NCBI GenBank assembly: GCA_017506865.1 | Contig: JAFCMP010000490.1 | Span: forward strand, 186,001 to 250,000 | Source: Tribonema minus | Taxonomy: Eukaryota > Sar > Xanthophyceae > Tribonematales > Tribonemataceae | Length of the DNA stretch: 64,000 bases | Direction of reading: 5' to 3' | Part shown: piece after piece, positions 61,192 through 64,000 of the stretch | Layout: every line of letters starts with the position of its first letter | Position numbering within the stretch: the stretch's first letter is position 1 | Made by a program: the position numbers and the translations under genes | Notes under the pieces: generated by a model | Seen by the model: only the letters and a program-made list of their open reading frames with translations | The model's database searches: none | What the model was told of the DNA's origin: nothing

Positions 61192-63835
61192 CTACGCATA
61201 CCCAGCGCCTGGTGCCGCGTTGGCATTTGCGCGGTCTATGGCGCGCTTTTCAACCAGACGCTGCAGCAGTGCAGATGGCACTCTTATTTTTGTAGGCTCC
61301 TGCTTGTTCTTCTCAGCCAGATCGATACCGGGCGTGAAAGTGAACTCTATTGAGTCAATGCCAACAGGGTCGGTCCACCGCTTGCCACCAGCAGTAGCAG
61401 GGTACAATGTCTTATCATACCCAAAGTATGGTGCAGCGTGTGCCTGCTCTGCGTTCTTGACCTTTGGTAATGGAGCTGGAACCCACCAGCACACTGTCAC
61501 CAAAGCCTGAGACTCCTCCTGGTCCAAGTGACTTACATCAACATCAGGAATACTCTCAGGCTCCACCACTCTACGCGCCTCACATATCTGACCCACCCAG
61601 CAGGGCTCCTCCTGCTCCATGTCTGGCATGATGAGCACCCACTTCCCCACTGCATACCTGTCGTCGTTGAGCACTGTCGCCATCTGCTGTGCACTACGGC
61701 GCACGTTGGGCTCTTGCAGCTGCTCGACAGGTATGTCGGTCGCCCATGGGTCAAAGAGCGACCGAGCGCCAAGGCCAGCCTGAGCGTCACCATCAAAGCT
61801 GATGATGTGGTTGGTTGTAGATGTCCAGATCCCAGGCGGATGGCAGTGGGCTGGTCTCGCAGAGCACCGCCAGATCCGCCTGTAGGCTGGCCAGGAAGGA
61901 CTGGCCAACGTCGTTAGGGTAGTTGACCAGGATTCTGGCGCGGTTGGCGTCAATGTGCGCTTGGATGAGGCTCTGCTCCTTTGCGATGGTTCCCTTGGGC
62001 TGTGTGGGGGGGATGCTTGCGAGATTGGGCAGCCTGCCGTTGACGCGGTGGAGGATGACTGCTGGGTGCTCGTTGGGGTGGATAGCGACGCTTGCCGCTG
62101 ACGGTGGTGATGGCCATGCCCCCCCAACGCCTCGTTGAAGAACGGTGCTTCAAGTGCAGCACAACGTCATCCCCCTTCCGCATGAAGCGGAATGCCTGCA
62201 TTATGCGACAAGTGGCACAGTACCAGAACACTATCTGTTCAGCGATATAATGCTACTGCATACCTTGTTAACAAGAGTACACTGTGGCACATCCACACTT
62301 GAAGTTGGGACTTGGTTATGCAGACCTACAGGATTCACCACAGCACACTGCAAAGTTTTTGTATGCACCGTGCAAGAGACATACAATACATGGAGCCAGT
62401 AGCAACAGCTATATAAGGTAAGCCCCCCATGTGTCACCCTCCTCTCCTCTCTATAATGGTAACTTCAAATACAGATCAGGAAGTGATGTGTGTGTGGAAG
62501 CTTTCAGTGAGCTATGGCGTGTAACACATATCGTTCAAGAGTGTTAGAGCTACGGTATGAAGTATCATAGTATTGTCAACTGTGCAACCCGACAATGACT
62601 GCGCACCTGTACCATGCCATGCGCATGTTCATTGTGCATTGCTGATGGTGTTGAAGCAGTCTAGTGTGTTGAAGTGAGCACCCGCACACTCCTGGGCACA
62701 GGCCGTGCAGGCGCATCGTGATAGACTTGTGTTCATTGCACTCTCATGAGGGTGGTATCTGGCTCATCTAACGCATGTGCATGCACTGTTGGCATCAGCT
62801 TGTGACTTGAAGTTGCAGCAAAAATGCACTGATATGTTGTGGCCTCGTACCTGCGGGTATGTGATGAGCGTCACCGGCTTGATGAATGGCTTCAGCAGGT
62901 CTTTGATGTTGGCAATGTTGTCCAGCTTCATGTGGAATACATCCAGCGTTGAAAGTGCCGCAGCAAACGCCTCCCCCAGGTGCTCCCGGCTGATGGCGTT
63001 GGCTCCTTGAAGGAACCCTTTGACACTGCAGAGTGCATTATGCACAATGGCAGATAAGGATCAATGCGGCTGCGCTATACAATGGTAACAACATCATGCG
63101 GCTTGATACTAAGCAGGCTATAGTACTCTGGAGCGCATGGTTGAGTTTCAAGCAACTTCAAGGCGTGTGTTTGTTTGCTCCAGCACAGATGTGACTCATC
63201 GGATGATAACTTGTACTAGATGCTCTATAGATAGCTGCACCACCGAGCACATGCTGAAAACAAGCACCATACCAGTGCCACATTTATACCAGCAATGTCA
63301 GTCAAATGGCTATACCTGTTACAGTTTCAAGTTTGCCACGGTCCACGATGCCGCCGGCACAGGTCAGATGTGCATACAATTTGGACTGGTTCTATGTGGT
63401 AGTTATTGGTGTGATTCTTGTTGCAAGCAGAAGCGAAGTGAGCGTCCTGTCTATGATGCCATGCCCATGCCAAATGCTCAGATCAGCACCCCTCAGCAAC
63501 CCTGAGGCTAACCGTACCGTAACTACAACTACGAACATTGCTGCGCCATCATGGAAGAACATGTCTTTGAGTGCGGTACAACACCACCACTTACGTTCCA
63601 AAGGTGCTATCGATGTCACAGTGCGTGTGCCCGACCAGCAGGAAGTGCAGCTCCACTGTCTGGAACAGCCCCGCCAACACCAGCAACGCGCAGTACGCCA
63701 TCACCGTATGGTTTTTGTTGTCCTTGTTGGTGTTGTCCAGCTGCAGGCGTAGCTGTTTTGGAAATGGGCGGCCCGGGTTCTTCTCGCGGTACTGCTGCAA
63801 CATCTCGTTGAGCGCTGTGCTGGTGAGGTTGCCAC
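61192..63835 (-). pseudogene. DUF7869-type transposase-derived gene, multi-exon, 5' end outside window
   Basis: Exon a 63835-63595 encodes the DUF7869 core: 'QLDNTNKDNKN' and 'FLLVGHTHCDIDSTFG', the RNase H-like transposase signature of this widely amplified family. Intron 63026-63594. Exon b 63025-62851 ('HLGEAFAAALSTLDVFHMKL'). Intron 62196-62850. Exon c from 62195 ('AFRFMRKGDDVVLHLKHR'). All junctions are GT..AG and keep frame. Within exon c the frame changes near 62100 ('VAIHPNEHPAVILHRVNGRL') and again near 61805 ('GKWVLIMPDMEQEEPCWVGQ' follows), ending TAG at 61192. The last part may be a protein-interaction domain. The shifts suggest decay or unresolved introns. Upstream of 63836 is intron and the window edge. 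Confidence 0.65.
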
Positions 63836-64000
63836 CTGCATAAGCAACCGATCAAGTGCATATGATAAGTTGAGGTTGACATAAATGTGGATGGATGGAT
63901 AAGCTGGCACGCACCAAACCCCTACGTACTCGTATGTAGCCCTGCAGGACCCTCATGTACCGGTGAACATTGCTAACTTGAAGTAATGACCTATCATGGG

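Overview
The window looks like nuclear DNA of a single-celled, probably marine, eukaryote. It has spliceosomal introns with GT..AG borders, two Ty1/copia-type LTR retrotransposon families, MULE-like and DUF7869-like genes with introns, CAG/CTG microsatellites, and long repeat-built surface proteins. I cannot name the host lineage from sequence alone. Much of the window appears to be mobile or virus-derived DNA.

Layout. (1) 1-16.5 kb: two copies of a large FG-GAP/fibronectin-like repeat gene facing each other. A gag-only copia element (6487-9184) sits at the junction, and a nearly complete copia element (10238-14965, TSD GACCC) lies inside the minus-strand copy. (2) 16.8-20.1 kb: a decayed MULE-like transposase with a SWIM finger. 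A second copy with four recognisable exons lies at 48.0-51.9 kb. (3) 20.5-40.7 kb: a gene-dense block with virus-like content. It holds a polymerase-palm-like plus SF2 origin-binding-type helicase gene (with a 2.45-kb intron packed with tandem repeats and a solo LTR), two MYND-finger proteins, an HNH protein, a pair of unknown paralogues, an Asp/Asn hydroxylase-like protein, an RNA ligase with all five motifs, a QYQP-repeat tail-anchored protein and several unknowns. I read it as a candidate endogenous large-DNA-virus remnant. (4) about 41.0-45.5 kb: a compact, AT-richer ambisense unit with a CRESS-DNA-virus-type Rep (HUH endonuclease plus SF3 helicase), a class-3 lipase, a capsid-like protein, a small basic protein and two small unknown ORFs. 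Palindromes lie at its left side and an array of four hairpins in the middle. (5) 45.6-53.5 kb: a second HNH copy (broken), the second MULE copy and a SprB-repeat protein. (6) 53.5-64 kb: CAG repeats and a Q-rich ORF, a foldback-type element, minisatellites, a SET-like exon, and a multi-exon DUF7869-type gene whose 5' end lies beyond the window.

How the parts fit. In the CRESS-like unit, Rep would start rolling-circle replication, the jelly-roll candidate and basic protein would form the particle, and the lipase could act on membranes during entry or exit. Nearly every long gene in the window carries one or two single-base lesions (in-frame TAG/TGA or 1-nt shifts). These could be decay of inserted DNA or residual assembly errors, and raw reads would separate the two. 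A short motif, ACTTGAAGT, recurs in both LTR families, in the CRESS-unit promoter, in the foldback repeats and elsewhere.
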